Below are positions 37,934 to 48,544 of a DNA stretch of 64,000 nucleotides, one piece after another. The position numbers were made by a program, and so were the translations under genes. This DNA is from Daphnia pulex (lineage: Eukaryota; Arthropoda; Branchiopoda; Diplostraca; Daphniidae), in assembly GCF_021134715.1 (NCBI RefSeq), contig NC_060019.1:6572001-6636000 (forward strand), given 5' to 3'. The notes under the pieces are model-generated. The model was not told the origin of the DNA and did not search any database. It saw nothing but the letters and a program-made list of their open reading frames with translations. Numbering within the stretch: the first letter of the stretch is position 1; the number at the start of each line of letters is the position of its first letter.

Positions 37934-40209
37934 ATGTTAAATGTACGTTTGATCTTGCTGCTGTTGGGATCAGGTGACTTTTAGTGATTATTTGCCAGTT
38001 TAATTGCATATGGTTAGGTTAACCATAACTTTTTTCTAGTGTGGGTCTCAACAGAAAGATTTGAATCCCGAATAATTGGTGGTTCTAATGCAAAACCTGG
38101 GGATTATCCATTTGTGGCACAAATACAAATCAATGGCCAACATTGGTGTGGTGGATTCATATACAACAGTGAATGGATCGTAACGACAGCCGCCTGTGTC
38201 ATTGGGTAAGTATAAATCATACTTTTTCACCAAACAAATTCAGATTTTGTTTTCTCAATTTTGTGGGCAATCATAGATACCGCCACCAACCGGCCGCCCT
38301 ACTTGTTGTTGTTGGACAAATTGATCCCGATGCTACAGATCCGTTGGAACAAAGCATTTCGGTTTCTGCCGTACATATTCACAATGATTATGACCAATAT
38401 ACTCGTTATAATGACATTGCCATGTTACAGGTATGTACCCAGACGTCGGCTAAATTTTAAAGCAATTAAAAATAATAGTGTTTATCAATGTAAATGTTCA
38501 AAATTTTTCAAGCTGTCAAAAGACGCAATATTAGGTAATTATGTGAATGCTGTTACCTATGGAAATCTTGACTCAAGTATAAATGAGGCGATTGGCATTG
38601 GCTGGGTTGATGGATCGGTAAGTACTGAATCACACAATCTTGTGCAACACGAAATTCCATTTAATTAGACGTAATCGCGTAATCGTAATTTTCAAATGTA
38701 ACACTTGACATCAGACAGGCGAACTAGGAAATCTTAAACAGACAACTATTCCAATTCGATCAAACGATTCATGCTCCGTGGTTTACGATCTGCAGTGGGA
38801 TCCCGACCGTATGATCTGTGCAGGGAATGGTGTGAATTTAACTTAACTCTTTTTCTGTTGAAGACGAAACAAATTATTTTTGAACGTTTTTGAATGATAT
38901 TTACAGTGACCAACGATGCTTGCAATCAAGGGGACGCTGGGACACCGTTGGTACAAGGGACGAGTTTAGAAGGCTATCGTGTCGTTGGACTAGTGTCACA
39001 TACTATTCGGTGTGGTGACCCACTTTATCCAACTGCTTACACTCGACTGTCGACATATTCCCCATGGATGGAAGACAAAGGAGGATCTCAACTCATCACA
39101 ACATCAGATCCGATACCAGAGGGTACTACAACCGAATATGTTCCTATTACTACATCCCAATCTGTTCCACCGGATGTCCACCAGTGTACTCCAGCCAGCA
39201 ATGTCGCCCAATTTCCATTCATCGTTTCTATTTTGAGCAGCACCACGTTAGATCACCTTTGCGCTGGTTTCATCTACAATGACAAATTTGTCGTCACAAC
39301 AGCTTCGTGTGTCATTCGGTAGGATTTAATTGTCACGTGATTTTATAATAATTTTTTTGGCAGCAGTGACCAAGCGTAAACTTATTTTTGAATGGGATTT
39401 CTTACAGGAAAACTGGAGCGATGCTTAACATCACTGTCGGACAATTCCGATTCGATAGACCAGAAACAGCCGAAAAAACTTATCCTGTCACTGCTGTCAC
39501 CCTTCACCCGCAATACCGAGAATCAAATCAAACTAATAACATAGCCATTGTCGAGGTTCTAATTTACTTCCTATCACTTATCAGTTATTAGGTGGTAGAT
39601 TTGAATAACTACACGGGCTGTTTTTTTTTGGTAATTTAGATATCAGGAAGTTTGACATTCGGAGAAGCTGTTCAGCACATTTACTATGATTCAGTTAGTT
39701 ATGGTAATCCGTGCTCCGTGACTGGATGGGCTTCAAATGTGGTAAATCAATAGTGCTTCATATTCAAATTAAATGCGAGTTATTCGTGAGTGATTTCAAA
39801 CAGAAATATGTCTAGGAAAATTGTGTACGATCCTTAAGTCTTTTATGGGATGATAGCGAAATCATCCAGGCCAACGCGGACTGTTCTCAATCGCAGATAT
39901 CAACCTTCGATGCACCCACCATGCTTTGCACCGCAAGTAAGAAAATTATTTAAATTCTAATTAATAATATTCATTGGGACTTCAGAAATGCTCGTTAATA
40001 ATATTTATTATATTTTATAATTTTATTCAGAGGTTAGTGGTGGTTGTGAATTCGAGAGTGGAGCTCCGTTAATTCAGGGAAATCCTCCTGTTGTCGTGGG
40101 AATCAAATCTATTTTTCAGGGATGTTCCGCATCGTCGCACGTTGTCTACACTCGCATTTCCTATTATTTCAACTGGATTTTCAGTGTAGCAGGATATCAG
40201 CCCTACTAG
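37934..40209 (+). pseudogene. Two-domain secreted serine-protease homologue 1, frameshifted in domain 2
   Basis: Ten exons: 37934-37973, 38040-38205, 38277-38430, 38513-38617, 38715-38829, 38907-39318, 39408-39555, 39640-39741, 39816-39937, 40031-40209. Exon 1 encodes a hydrophobic signal peptide (MLNVRLILLLLGS). Two chymotrypsin-fold (S1) domains follow, joined by a Thr/Pro-rich linker in exon 6. Domain 1 starts after SR with IIGG. Its His57 position is Ala (TTAAC), Asp102 remains (NDIAML) and Ser195 is Ala (GDAGTP). Domain 2 has Ser for His57 (TTASC), Asn for Asp102 (NNIAI) and FESGAP at the Ser195 site. It should be catalytically dead. Exon 9 holds one extra base near 39897-39901: the sum of exons is 1543 nt, one more than the 1542 of the neighbouring paralogue, and both frames hit stops without the shift. 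It is either a new pseudogene allele or a sequence error. Most likely an immune-type or decoy protease homologue, which is inference. Confidence 0.8.
39896..39902 (+). other. Apparent +1 frameshift in protease-homologue exon 9
   Basis: The reading frame before this point encodes NADCSQSQ; the frame after it encodes FDAPTMLC, which aligns with FDASTMIC in the paralogue. One surplus T at the GATATTC stretch separates them. Confidence 0.7.
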
Positions 40210-40387
40210 TCTCTTGCGTAATAGCGGAATTTCTGAGATTTAAATCCGCGGTTCATTTTTGCACGCGTATATTTTAGTGTGTTTGCACCACGAATTTATA
40301 TGTATCGTGCGATGCCGAAATTTTTATGTAACTGCATTACACCATTTTATATTCACTGTATTATAGTTAGTATTGTATTTTGATTTT

Positions 40388-40393
40388 AATAAA
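40388..40393 (+). terminator. Polyadenylation signal of protease homologue 1
   Basis: AATAAA located 179 bp after the TAG stop at 40207-40209. Confidence 0.6.
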
Positions 40394-41025
40394 CACTAAA
40401 TTTATTTGGGAACGTCAAGCTGTTTCTATAAATGACGTCGCAGTCTTGTGCGTCTAAGTGCGTGTCGCAAGAAGAATTGACATATGGGAAAACCTCGCTA
40501 CAAAATAATACGTTTACGTAAAGCGTGATATGTTGCAAACACAAAATAACAAAGATAATTTGAAAAATCTTTGGCCAACATTTTTTTATTTATTGACTTA
40601 GTTCAAAAGGAGATACATGAAAAAGCTTTCAGTCTTCACGATTGATAATGATGTTTATTGTTTAGCCACCTTATCTATAAAACCAATATGTAACTTATGC
40701 AAGAGTGAAATATCTATTGCTTGATTCAAAGGACCGGATCTGCTGTCCTAAATTGTTTCTAAGTCCAAGAGAATACATTTAAAACTATTGCCATTATTAT
40801 TGACGGTATTAGCCAATAAGACCGAATCATGTCAAAGATAGCGGACGTATGATAAGTAGACGCATATTTAATTATGCGGAGAGTTATAACAGCAAAGTGT
40901 GTCTCATTTGCTAGATATAGAGATAACAACCTGATTCTTTCGTACTGGGTTTCTTGGTGTTAGTATTTAAACTGCATGCCGGCATACTTTAGACATACAA
41001 GAAAGTTGGCTTAATAATTCCGGAA
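40394..41025. other. Intergenic DNA with TATA-like box for protease homologue 2
   Basis: AT-rich spacer between the two tandem paralogues. No exon seen. A TATTTAAA box at 40964-40971 lies about 55 bp upstream of the next start codon. Confidence 0.5.
40964..40971 (+). promoter_or_regulatory. TATA-like box of protease homologue 2
   Basis: TATTTAAA with about 55 bp to the ATG at 41026, a spacing that allows a short 5' UTR. Confidence 0.45.
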
Positions 41026-43302
41026 ATGTTGCTTGCCTTACTCCTCACTTTTTCTTCTGTAATTATTGCGATTGCTGGTAAGTCTGATATATAAATATAT
41101 ATAGTAGCTACCTGTAATTAAATTTTCATTTCTGACGAAGCTGCATTTATAATTCAAGCGAACGCTGGGAAAACTAAAAAACTGATTTTATTTTCTTAAG
41201 GAAATTATGATATGGCGTTGAACTCTCGTATCGTAGGCGGGACAAACGCGGCTTCCAAACAATTTCCTTTCGTGGTACAAATTCAAGCCAACGGCGCTCA
41301 TCGATGCGCGGGCTACATTTACAATGCCAAATGGATTGTAACCACGGCTGCTTGTGTCTACGGGTAACTTACGTAACCGTTTTCTATTCGAGTTTAGATT
41401 TATGCACCGAGTGATGAGTGTACTGATTATTTTTTTTATTTTACAAAATCCACAAAATCTTCTCAGCTATACAACATCACAACTAAAGGTAGTTGTGGGA
41501 CAGGTTTCTTTAACTGCTGTCGACCCTGGAGAGGAAACTATTGGTGTAATAACCAATCATTATCACGAATTATATGATGCGATTGGGATGAGAAATAATA
41601 TCGCTATGCTTCAAGTATTGTGCTCGAAAATTGTTTCGTTGTAACTAACAGCACGTTTCTTACATGTTTAAATAACAATTTCAAAGGTCTCCAAGGCAAT
41701 TAATTTAGGAGTGTATTCAGATGCGGTGATCCATGGAGACCTCCCAACGACAGAGAATAGTGGTCTTTTATTAGGCTGGGGAAACTCAGGTGTAAGTACA
41801 ATACTTCAATTGCTGCATCTACTAAATTTGTAATAACTAGACAAATTATTTTATGCTGTAACTTATCCCAATATGACACCTCAGTCGGGAGGTATTTCTT
41901 CTAATCTTCAGTTCACTTCTGTGCCAATTATAAATGATGGAACCTGCCCTTCGATTGACCCTAATTTGTGGGATCCAACTTTCATGATTTGTGCGGGAGA
42001 TGGTAAAAAGCTTTTTCATTCCGTAGAAATTTTTTCAGGGAATACGACTGGGCTATTATTGAATTAAGGACGTTTATTTTGGTTATTCAGCTACACATAA
42101 CGCGTGCTACGGTGATGCAAGTAGTCCATTGGTATTGGGGACATCTGTCGCCAACTACATGGTAGTAGGGCTAGTGTCGCACAGTACCTCTTGTTATAGT
42201 CCAACCGCATTTATCCGTTTGTCGGCCTATTCAAACTGGATGCAAGGAATCGGCGGCCAACCTACAGAAACTACTACTCCGACAGCTCCGGAAACTTCGA
42301 CAACTTCGACAACTTCGATAACTTCGATAACTTCGGCAACTCCGACAGCGTCTTTTCAGACTTGCAATCAAGCCAGTGCTGGGCAGTTTCCATTTGTTGT
42401 GGCCGTTGGAGATGCTATATCCGGGATACATTCATGTGCCGGATTCATCTATAATGCTGATTATGTTGTCACTACAGCGTCTTGTGCTGATAAGTGAGTT
42501 ATCAACTAGTAACTTCACTATTTAATAATATTTGGCCTTTATCGATCTTCTATTCGTTGAATGAATTTAATGACTTAATTTGATTCAAGGCTTGAACTCG
42601 GTTCCACTGTTATAATCGCTGGATCCTTGCGACTAAATAACCTTGGAACAGACTATCTATACCACGCTAAACGCATCGTAGTCAACAACGTAGGGGACAT
42701 CGCCCTAATTCAAGTACTATATGCACACTATGAATAATTATTATAGTTTGCCCTTCACGTTAAAAGTCTTGATATCTGTGCTTATTCTGCTATAGATGCA
42801 AGAAAGATTTTTATTCACCGAAGATGTCAAATTCATTCGTTTTGATCAAGCCAACTATGCTGAACCATCAAGCACGGCTGTCGGATGGGCATCCGGTGAA
42901 GTAGGCTATACAACACGAGTGTATTTCGTAACATTGTATATAAATAATAAAAAAAACAAACTGTTAAATGTTTTCCAGGTTGGTGGATGCACAACGTCTC
43001 TTGATCTCTTGTGGGGTTTAACTTATCTGTCAGCGAGAACTAGTGATTGTGCTGGCTCAGTTCCAAATTTCGACGCTTCAACGATGATTTGCGTTGGCCC
43101 AGCTAACAACTACGCTTCCGCTTCGATAGTAGGATCGTGTCGCTTTGAAAATGGAGCTCCGTTAGTTCAAGGAACGCCTCCTGTGGTGATTGGAATCAAA
43201 TCTACCGTTGAGCCATCATGTGCAGGCAATGTATTCACCGCTTACACTCGAATTTCTACTTTCTTTCAATGGCTTCAGTTAAACGCCGGCCCTCAACCTT
43301 GA
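41026..43302 (+). CDS. Two-domain secreted serine-protease homologue 2 (catalytically inactive)
   Basis: Nine exons: 41026-41077, 41201-41363, 41467-41614, 41687-41791, 41885-42002, 42091-42493, 42590-42713, 42796-42900, 42979-43302. They sum to 1542 nt (513 residues) with consistent phases. The start gives a signal peptide (MLLALLLTFSSVIIAIAG). Domain 1 begins after SR with IVGG. Its His57 site is Ala (TTAAC), Asp102 is Asn (NNIAML) and Ser195 is Ala (GDASSP). After a Thr/Ser-rich linker, domain 2 has Ser at His57 (TTASC), keeps Asp102 (GDIALI) and has Asn at Ser195 (FENGAP). Neither domain can be a normal serine protease. Architecture and intron phases match the upstream gene, so the two are tandem duplicates; the last intron of gene 1 is absent here. 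By family knowledge, such homologues act as cofactors or binding proteins in arthropod immunity or digestion. The exact role is unknown. Confidence 0.88.
42293..42352 (+). repeat. Degenerate 9-bp repeat in the Thr/Ser linker
   Basis: Repeated ACTTCGACA/ACTTCGATA-type units encode the Thr-Ser-rich linker between the two protease-like domains of the second paralogue. The linker of the first paralogue lacks this array. Confidence 0.7.
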
Positions 43303-43327
43303 TATGGTAGCAACTTAAAAACAAAAT

Positions 43328-43333
43328 TTTTTA
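43328..43333 (-). terminator. Possible polyadenylation signal of the C-type lectin
   Basis: TTTATT on the plus strand (AATAAA on the gene strand), 247 bp after the lectin stop and only 26 bp from the stop codon of the convergent gene. Confidence 0.4.
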
Positions 43334-43533
43334 TTAATAATACAGTTCCAGTTTTAAATTTCACGGTTTAATTATGTCTACGTGTATGTAAACCGCATCC
43401 AAATCACACGAAAGGATATATAAGCAACAACGGGAAAAATAGAAAAATCGTGTGTCAAAAATAAAAAAATCATAGAATAGAGTAGTAATTTTTTGTAAAC
43501 ATTTCGGAACGCAGTTTTGTTTAGACACGATAC

Positions 43534-43539
43534 AATAAA
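43534..43539 (+). terminator. Possible polyadenylation signal of protease homologue 2
   Basis: AATAAA 232 bp after the TGA stop at 43300-43302. It lies inside the 3' flank of the convergent lectin gene. Confidence 0.45.
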
Positions 43540-43579
43540 ATATCATGTGAAATGTGATTTTGCGTTCGCAATATTAGCT

Positions 43580-44492
43580 TCATTCAATAGATTCGCAGAC
43601 AAATCTTGTAGAGTAAATGCAAACGTTGTCAGCCCAGTATCCACTGTAATCAAGAAAATAAAGTAAAGCGCAACTCCCTGGCTCGTTGTCGTCAGGTTGA
43701 TTGTATATCGGATGCCAATTAGTATAATTAAATGGCTGGAAAGGTTGGGTCGAAGCCCACTCCCATCTGTTGTTCCCTTCTTGAGAGTATCTGCCTGAAG
43801 TCCAATACTCGGAAAAATTCAATTCTACAGATTAAAATGTCAAAGTTACACTTTGATTGATAGATTGCTTTGCAATTTAGAATAGAATGTAATTTAGAAT
43901 GTTATTACACATACCTGGGTTCGCTTGAACGTGACTGTTGATCAACATGTCTTCCGCTTCCGTTTCAAGACTGAGAAGAGTCATGTTTCCTCCTTTACAA
44001 TATTCGTCACAACGCATCCAAGTAGGCAGCTGTGTAATTCAAAATTTCAAATTGATATATGACGGAGAAGAACCGTTTCTTTTTAATCGGATAGCTATTA
44101 TACAACCTACCCTAAAACTTGAAAAACAATAACATTTGTTTCCCAGATACCAACAAGGTACGCTAGTGTTGCCCTGGAAGTATGGTGGACAATCTGCCAA
44201 CAAAAAATTTGTGAAGTATATTAGTTTTCAATTACAGAATCACACTAATAATCATACGTAAGGAAAAAGAGAAAAAATCGGCTTTTGGTGTAGGACTGTG
44301 TACACAATAATTTAAATTTTCGCTTAAGTAGAGCCTACATAGAAAAATTATTAAATAAATAATGCACTATACTCTACCACTTTCTAACTGAGTCAGAGAA
44401 GCGCCGTGTGCTGAATTCCCAGAAGCTGATGATATCAGCAACAAACTTATGCCTATGAAGGTAGCCGTAGCAACATCTTTGTAAGTCAACAT
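43580..44492 (-). CDS. Secreted single-domain C-type lectin
   Basis: Four exons on the minus strand: 44492-44378, 44193-44111, 44029-43915, 43824-43580. They sum to 558 nt (185 residues) and every junction keeps frame (phases 1, 0, 1). The first about 25 residues form a signal peptide with a hydrophobic core ending at SSASG. One C-type lectin domain follows: Cys-rich start (DCPPYF, CWYLGNKCYCF), a helix region WMRCDEYCKGGNMTLLSLETEAE, the W-x-W strand (RWEWAS), a Y-x-NW turn, a QPDDNE loop, and a WADNVC...FVCE end. The QPD triplet is the galactose-type version of the sugar-binding motif; WAD stands where WND is usual. By family knowledge it is an extracellular glycan-binding or immune-recognition protein. 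It converges on the protease homologue upstream. Confidence 0.88.
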
Positions 44493-46660
44493 TTTCTTAA
44501 CAAGTGAAATAAGAAAAAATGGTTACCTAAATAGGTTTAGTTACACAGGTTATGTAATTTCGCTCTATCTTGGCCTATCTTACAGTATTTGTCTCGCTGA
44601 TATTCAAGATAAAATTATCTTTAATAAACATCATACTATCACAATGAGTGATGGAACGGCTCATGGCCTCATGCGTCGTTTCGTCACACCCAATTTAGCT
44701 CACCTCCGCTTGCGTAACGTTTTTCAGCCCTTTTATCCCCGAAAAGGTAAATATATAAACGTACAGAATTTTTTTTTACGTGCACTTATCTAGGCTATGT
44801 TGAATTTTTTTTTAGGTTTAAATTGGATTTTCTCTCTATGTTTCACTAGTCCCCCTCCCCCAGTCGATATATTAAATACTCATCAGATTAACCTTGATCC
44901 TAGTTAATGTCGCAAGCACCCTAGTCCCGTAATTTTTATACGATTGCTCTTTAGCATAGTTGGTTCTCATAGTCGTACACACTCCTTAAAAAAACACGTC
45001 TGACAAAATGAACGACTGCGAATTGTAAATAATTATGATTATTGAAAGAACATGCAATCCTGATATTCGTTTCTTGTACCACAGGAAATGTTTATAGAAT
45101 AACACTCTTTTGAGAAAATTGTTACGTAAAAAAATTATTTTAGCTTTTAATTTTGTTATTGGTGTTGGGTTAAAATTTAAACGCTTTGAGCACTTACATT
45201 AAGGCCAGCATTATGTTTTTGCTTTTATGATACCCTCAGGATCCGTCCTGAAGGATTATAATCCTAGTTTTTGTTTACTCATCAGATTTCTTAAATGAGC
45301 TTAACTAAATTGATCAAGCCGGTTATGGAAGAAGTGTAAAACCGAGGTCAGATCGGCTAGGCTCTCTTGGCAAATTCTCAAAGCTAAATAAGAGAGGCCC
45401 TTTTACTTGTTTCTGCACCTGTACACACTTGTAGGCCTACTAAGTTGGTTTACTCGGCCATTGAGCTATGGCTAATACATCCCATTTTGCTTAGTATCGA
45501 CCCGAATAACAATAATCCTCGCAAATTGTATTCTATACTACTTCTACCTATACTACTTCCTAACTGTCTCTCATTCGAATTTATTCCTTATTCTTCTTTT
45601 AGGAAGAGGGAGAGAGACGCATATGCTTCGTACATAGATCTCTTTGAGTATCGGGCCTTCCTTCCATGAAGGAAAAGAACAGTCAACACGCTCCACCAGG
45701 TGGCGTCCGCGTGGTCCATTCCAGTTTGTTCTATTTCGTTTTCCTTCAACTTCGCTTCTTGAAGAGAATCACAGTAAGAAGGCCCCGCTTTTCATTTGAC
45801 TTTTAACTTAATCTTATCAGATCTTATCTTTCTAATCCCCCTTTTTATAATTGGTTCCTAAAAGTGGTTCCTAAATAAAAATTCCCAAACATCTCATCGG
45901 CGCACAAGTGGCAATCATGCGCAATCATGCGCTTTTATCATCGATTGAACCTGCAAACGCATGTGAATCATATGTTGGCGTGTGCATACTAATATCACGA
46001 TTTTATCAATTATAATAATGTATTTGTATTCACAATAGTAGGAGAAACATTATGATGCGTCATAACGGCAGCATTACCGGAGAGGCGGAGACCCGGAGAG
46101 ATGTCTTCTTATATCCTTGCGTCAATTTGTAAAACCCTTTTTATTATTATTATTTATCTATCTATCTATCTACTTTTTGCCAGCTTTTTGCTGTGTGTAT
46201 TTTTCTTGTGGCAGTAGTGTCTACTGCTCTACTCTTACAAAGATGTTTAGGTGATGAATAGGGTCGACGGTCGAGGCATGTTGAAGTGTTGAAGTTGAAG
46301 GGTTGAATATATCGTAAATTATTAATTTTCGTCACCAGGTGGCGGTGACTTCTGGGGAATCAGAATTCAGAAAGATGCAGACGACGCTGACGTTAATTGA
46401 AAATTGAAATTAGAATTCACAGATCACAATATCAATATCAATGTTTCTGATCCACGTGTTTACCTTACAGTTGAAGCAAGTTAATGCAAGAAATCATAAC
46501 GAAAAGAAGTAAAAATATTCTTCTCAAATAATATTTAAAATTCAAATAAGTTATTAGGTGATGAAGAAGACGCCACAAATTTCGGTGCTTTATTGAGTTT
46601 GTTGGTCGATTCATTTATGTACACTTTTTTTAGGATTCTGGCACTAGATCACACATTATT
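44493..46660. other. Intergenic DNA between lectin and CNTD1-like gene
   Basis: No exon recognised. A short ATCT/TATC microsatellite follows a TTA-rich tract at about 46140-46172. An open plus-strand frame at 45445-45669 shows no motif. The sequence just before 46661 (46634 onwards) is in frame with the next gene after a T-rich AG, so its first exon may start slightly earlier. Confidence 0.5.
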
Positions 46661-46939
46661 ATGGGAAAAGAAGTAAAAGATTTCGAAGAGTCACATACAG
46701 CTGTTCAAGTGATCTGTGAAGATCTACCTATATCTAATTTTGAATTACATTGGGAATCTCAGTTTCTCGGTAAGCAAAAATTTTTACCTTACATCAAACA
46801 ATCTTTAACTTTAATCATGTTAGTTAAATGTTCTCAAATATTTGTTAGATATTTCATTGAAGGATTGGTTAAAATATTTATGTTATCAGAATGACAAGGC
46901 AATTTCATGGCATGACACCCTGACGATTGATCTGAGGAC

Positions 46940-46944
46940 CTCCC
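46940..46944. repeat. Empty 5-bp target site of the BEL/Pao element
   Basis: CTCCC in exon 2 of the left CNTD1-like copy. The same five bases followed by identical sequence abut the right LTR at 57418-57422, so the left copy represents the unoccupied site. Confidence 0.75.
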
Positions 46945-47890
46945 ATCCTATGGGAGAAAGTAACCTCTCCCCACCATCTGTCTTTGGTATTGTTTACAAG
47001 TGGTGCCAAAAACTGAAGCAACCTGTCGGCGTTTCTTATCGCACCGTTGAACTCTATGAAAGGTTTTCCCGATCCTATTGCTCTCAAACATTTTATCCGA
47101 AAACTGCAGTCAACAAATCAGAATTCGTAACGGCAAAGAAAATTTCCTTTCAAGAAATTCATACAACATTTAGGCATCAGTCGTTACTGCACCTCGTTTC
47201 TTGCCTTCAAATCGCCTCTAAACTGGAAAACGGTTACAAGGTTTAATCGCCTAATAATACTTAAAACTACTATATCTAATCAAAGATTTACCTTCCGCAG
47301 GTAGTAACAGTGAAGGATGCGGTTGACCTTCTCCAGCAGTCCAAAAGACCCAGCGATCGTTCCACCATTGTGAATTCAGAGGTCCTAGTTCTCGTCACAC
47401 TTAATCACGAAGTATTGATATTTTAAGGATTATTGTACTGTTATTCAACGCTAGTTATCTACTAGGTTGACCTTCCACCAATCAACGACTTCCTCGACAC
47501 CTTTATCTGTCAGTTGATAAGGGTTTTAAAAAAGAAACCAGCACTGGCAAAGATCAAGCAGTTACTTTTGAAGGTTGACGAGATTCATCAAGTATCTATG
47601 GATTTCATCCGCGCCATATACTTTGATCAGCAGGTGATTATTGGGCGAATAGTTGCTGGTCTTCGTCTTGATGAATCCGCCAAAGGATTAATTAGGTAGC
47701 AGTCTGAATTGAAACTGAATTTGTTGTTTCTTCATTAGCCTGTTACTTTACTTTATAGTGAGAAAGGAATTTATGATTTCCACCGAGTTCAGTCTGACAA
47801 AGTTTTGCTGGCTGCTGGAGCGATCACTGCCGCTGTATTTATTATTCAACCAAACGCTGTTTCTGATGTTCTGCGAGAACTTCACATACG
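46940..47890 (+). repeat. 951-bp exact duplication of CNTD1-like exons (copy 1)
   Basis: This block reappears at 57418-58368 (offset 10,478) with no difference noticed by eye, introns included. It ends at the junction with the gag fragment. Confidence 0.85.
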
Positions 47891-48544
47891 GACAGCTGCG
47901 TTAAAGGATTCCCAGAATTGGGTCCATTCCAGTACGTCTCCTTTGAAGTGCTTAATTTGTCGCTGCGGCAATCGTATCGACTGTACGGCTGAAGCTGGGG
48001 CTGGTGCTGCCGTCACGTTGATTACTGGCGCGGGAGGTGCCGGAATGGCCGCCATGATTTGGGCAATAATTTGCGCCATCTGTGCTTGACTTGTTGCTGG
48101 ATTTGCTGCTTGATTTGCTGCTTGATTTGCCGCTTGATTTGCTGCTTGGCTTGTTGCCTGTTGTTGGAAGAGCGCTAACAATCGTTTGTCTCTGTCCTCT
48201 TCTTTCTTTGCCTCTTGCTTTTCTTTCACGTCGTCCAACCATTCTTGCTTCTTCTGCTTGATGATTGATCTTGCTCCAGACACTTCATCTTGAACTTGGA
48301 GAAAGGTGTCCAGATCCCCATCAATCTCCTCCTGCGCGGCCTTGGTCGCTATTAATTTCTCCTTGATTTCTTTTGTTGCGCTTTGGTAGCTTTCGAAGAG
48401 ACTTTTCAATCTTGTTTCTAAGGTTTCTAGTTCTTTAACATCTTCTTGGGCCATTACTTGATTTGCAAATCCGTTGATCCGGGTTATTGCTCTTGTTATG
48501 TGGCCTTTGGTGGCTGACCTTGTGTTTTTCATTGACTGAACCAT
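47882..48544 (-). pseudogene. Truncated gag-pol fragment (N-terminal 217 codons)
   Basis: Starts with the same MVQSMKNTRSATKG as the complete polyprotein and follows it to FWESFNAAV at the edge of the DUF1759 domain. It then runs three codons into antisense CNTD1 DNA and stops. The N-terminal part is Lys/Glu/Gln-rich with coiled-coil character and an Ala/Asn/Gln repeat. No function is expected. Confidence 0.85.

Larger units (their letters stand above)
46661..47890 (+). pseudogene. CNTD1: CNTD1-like cyclin gene, left copy, 3' end replaced by retrotransposon
   Basis: Exons 46661-46769, 46849-47240, 47301-47411, 47466-47695 and the first part of exon 5 from 47759. The protein resembles CNTD1, a divergent cyclin-fold protein acting in meiotic crossover maturation. 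Similar stretches are GVSYRTVELYERF and HLVSCLQIASKLE of the cyclin box and LLAAGAITAAVFI near the C-terminus. The reading frame and splice phases are clean until 47890. There the gene jumps into retrotransposon gag sequence, losing the last 24 or so native residues. The frame then runs on to a stop at 48087-48089, adding about 66 foreign residues. The element's target site is uninterrupted in this copy (46940-46944). An upstream exon cannot be excluded: DSGTRSHII precedes the ATG in frame after an AG at 46632-46633. Confidence 0.8.
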
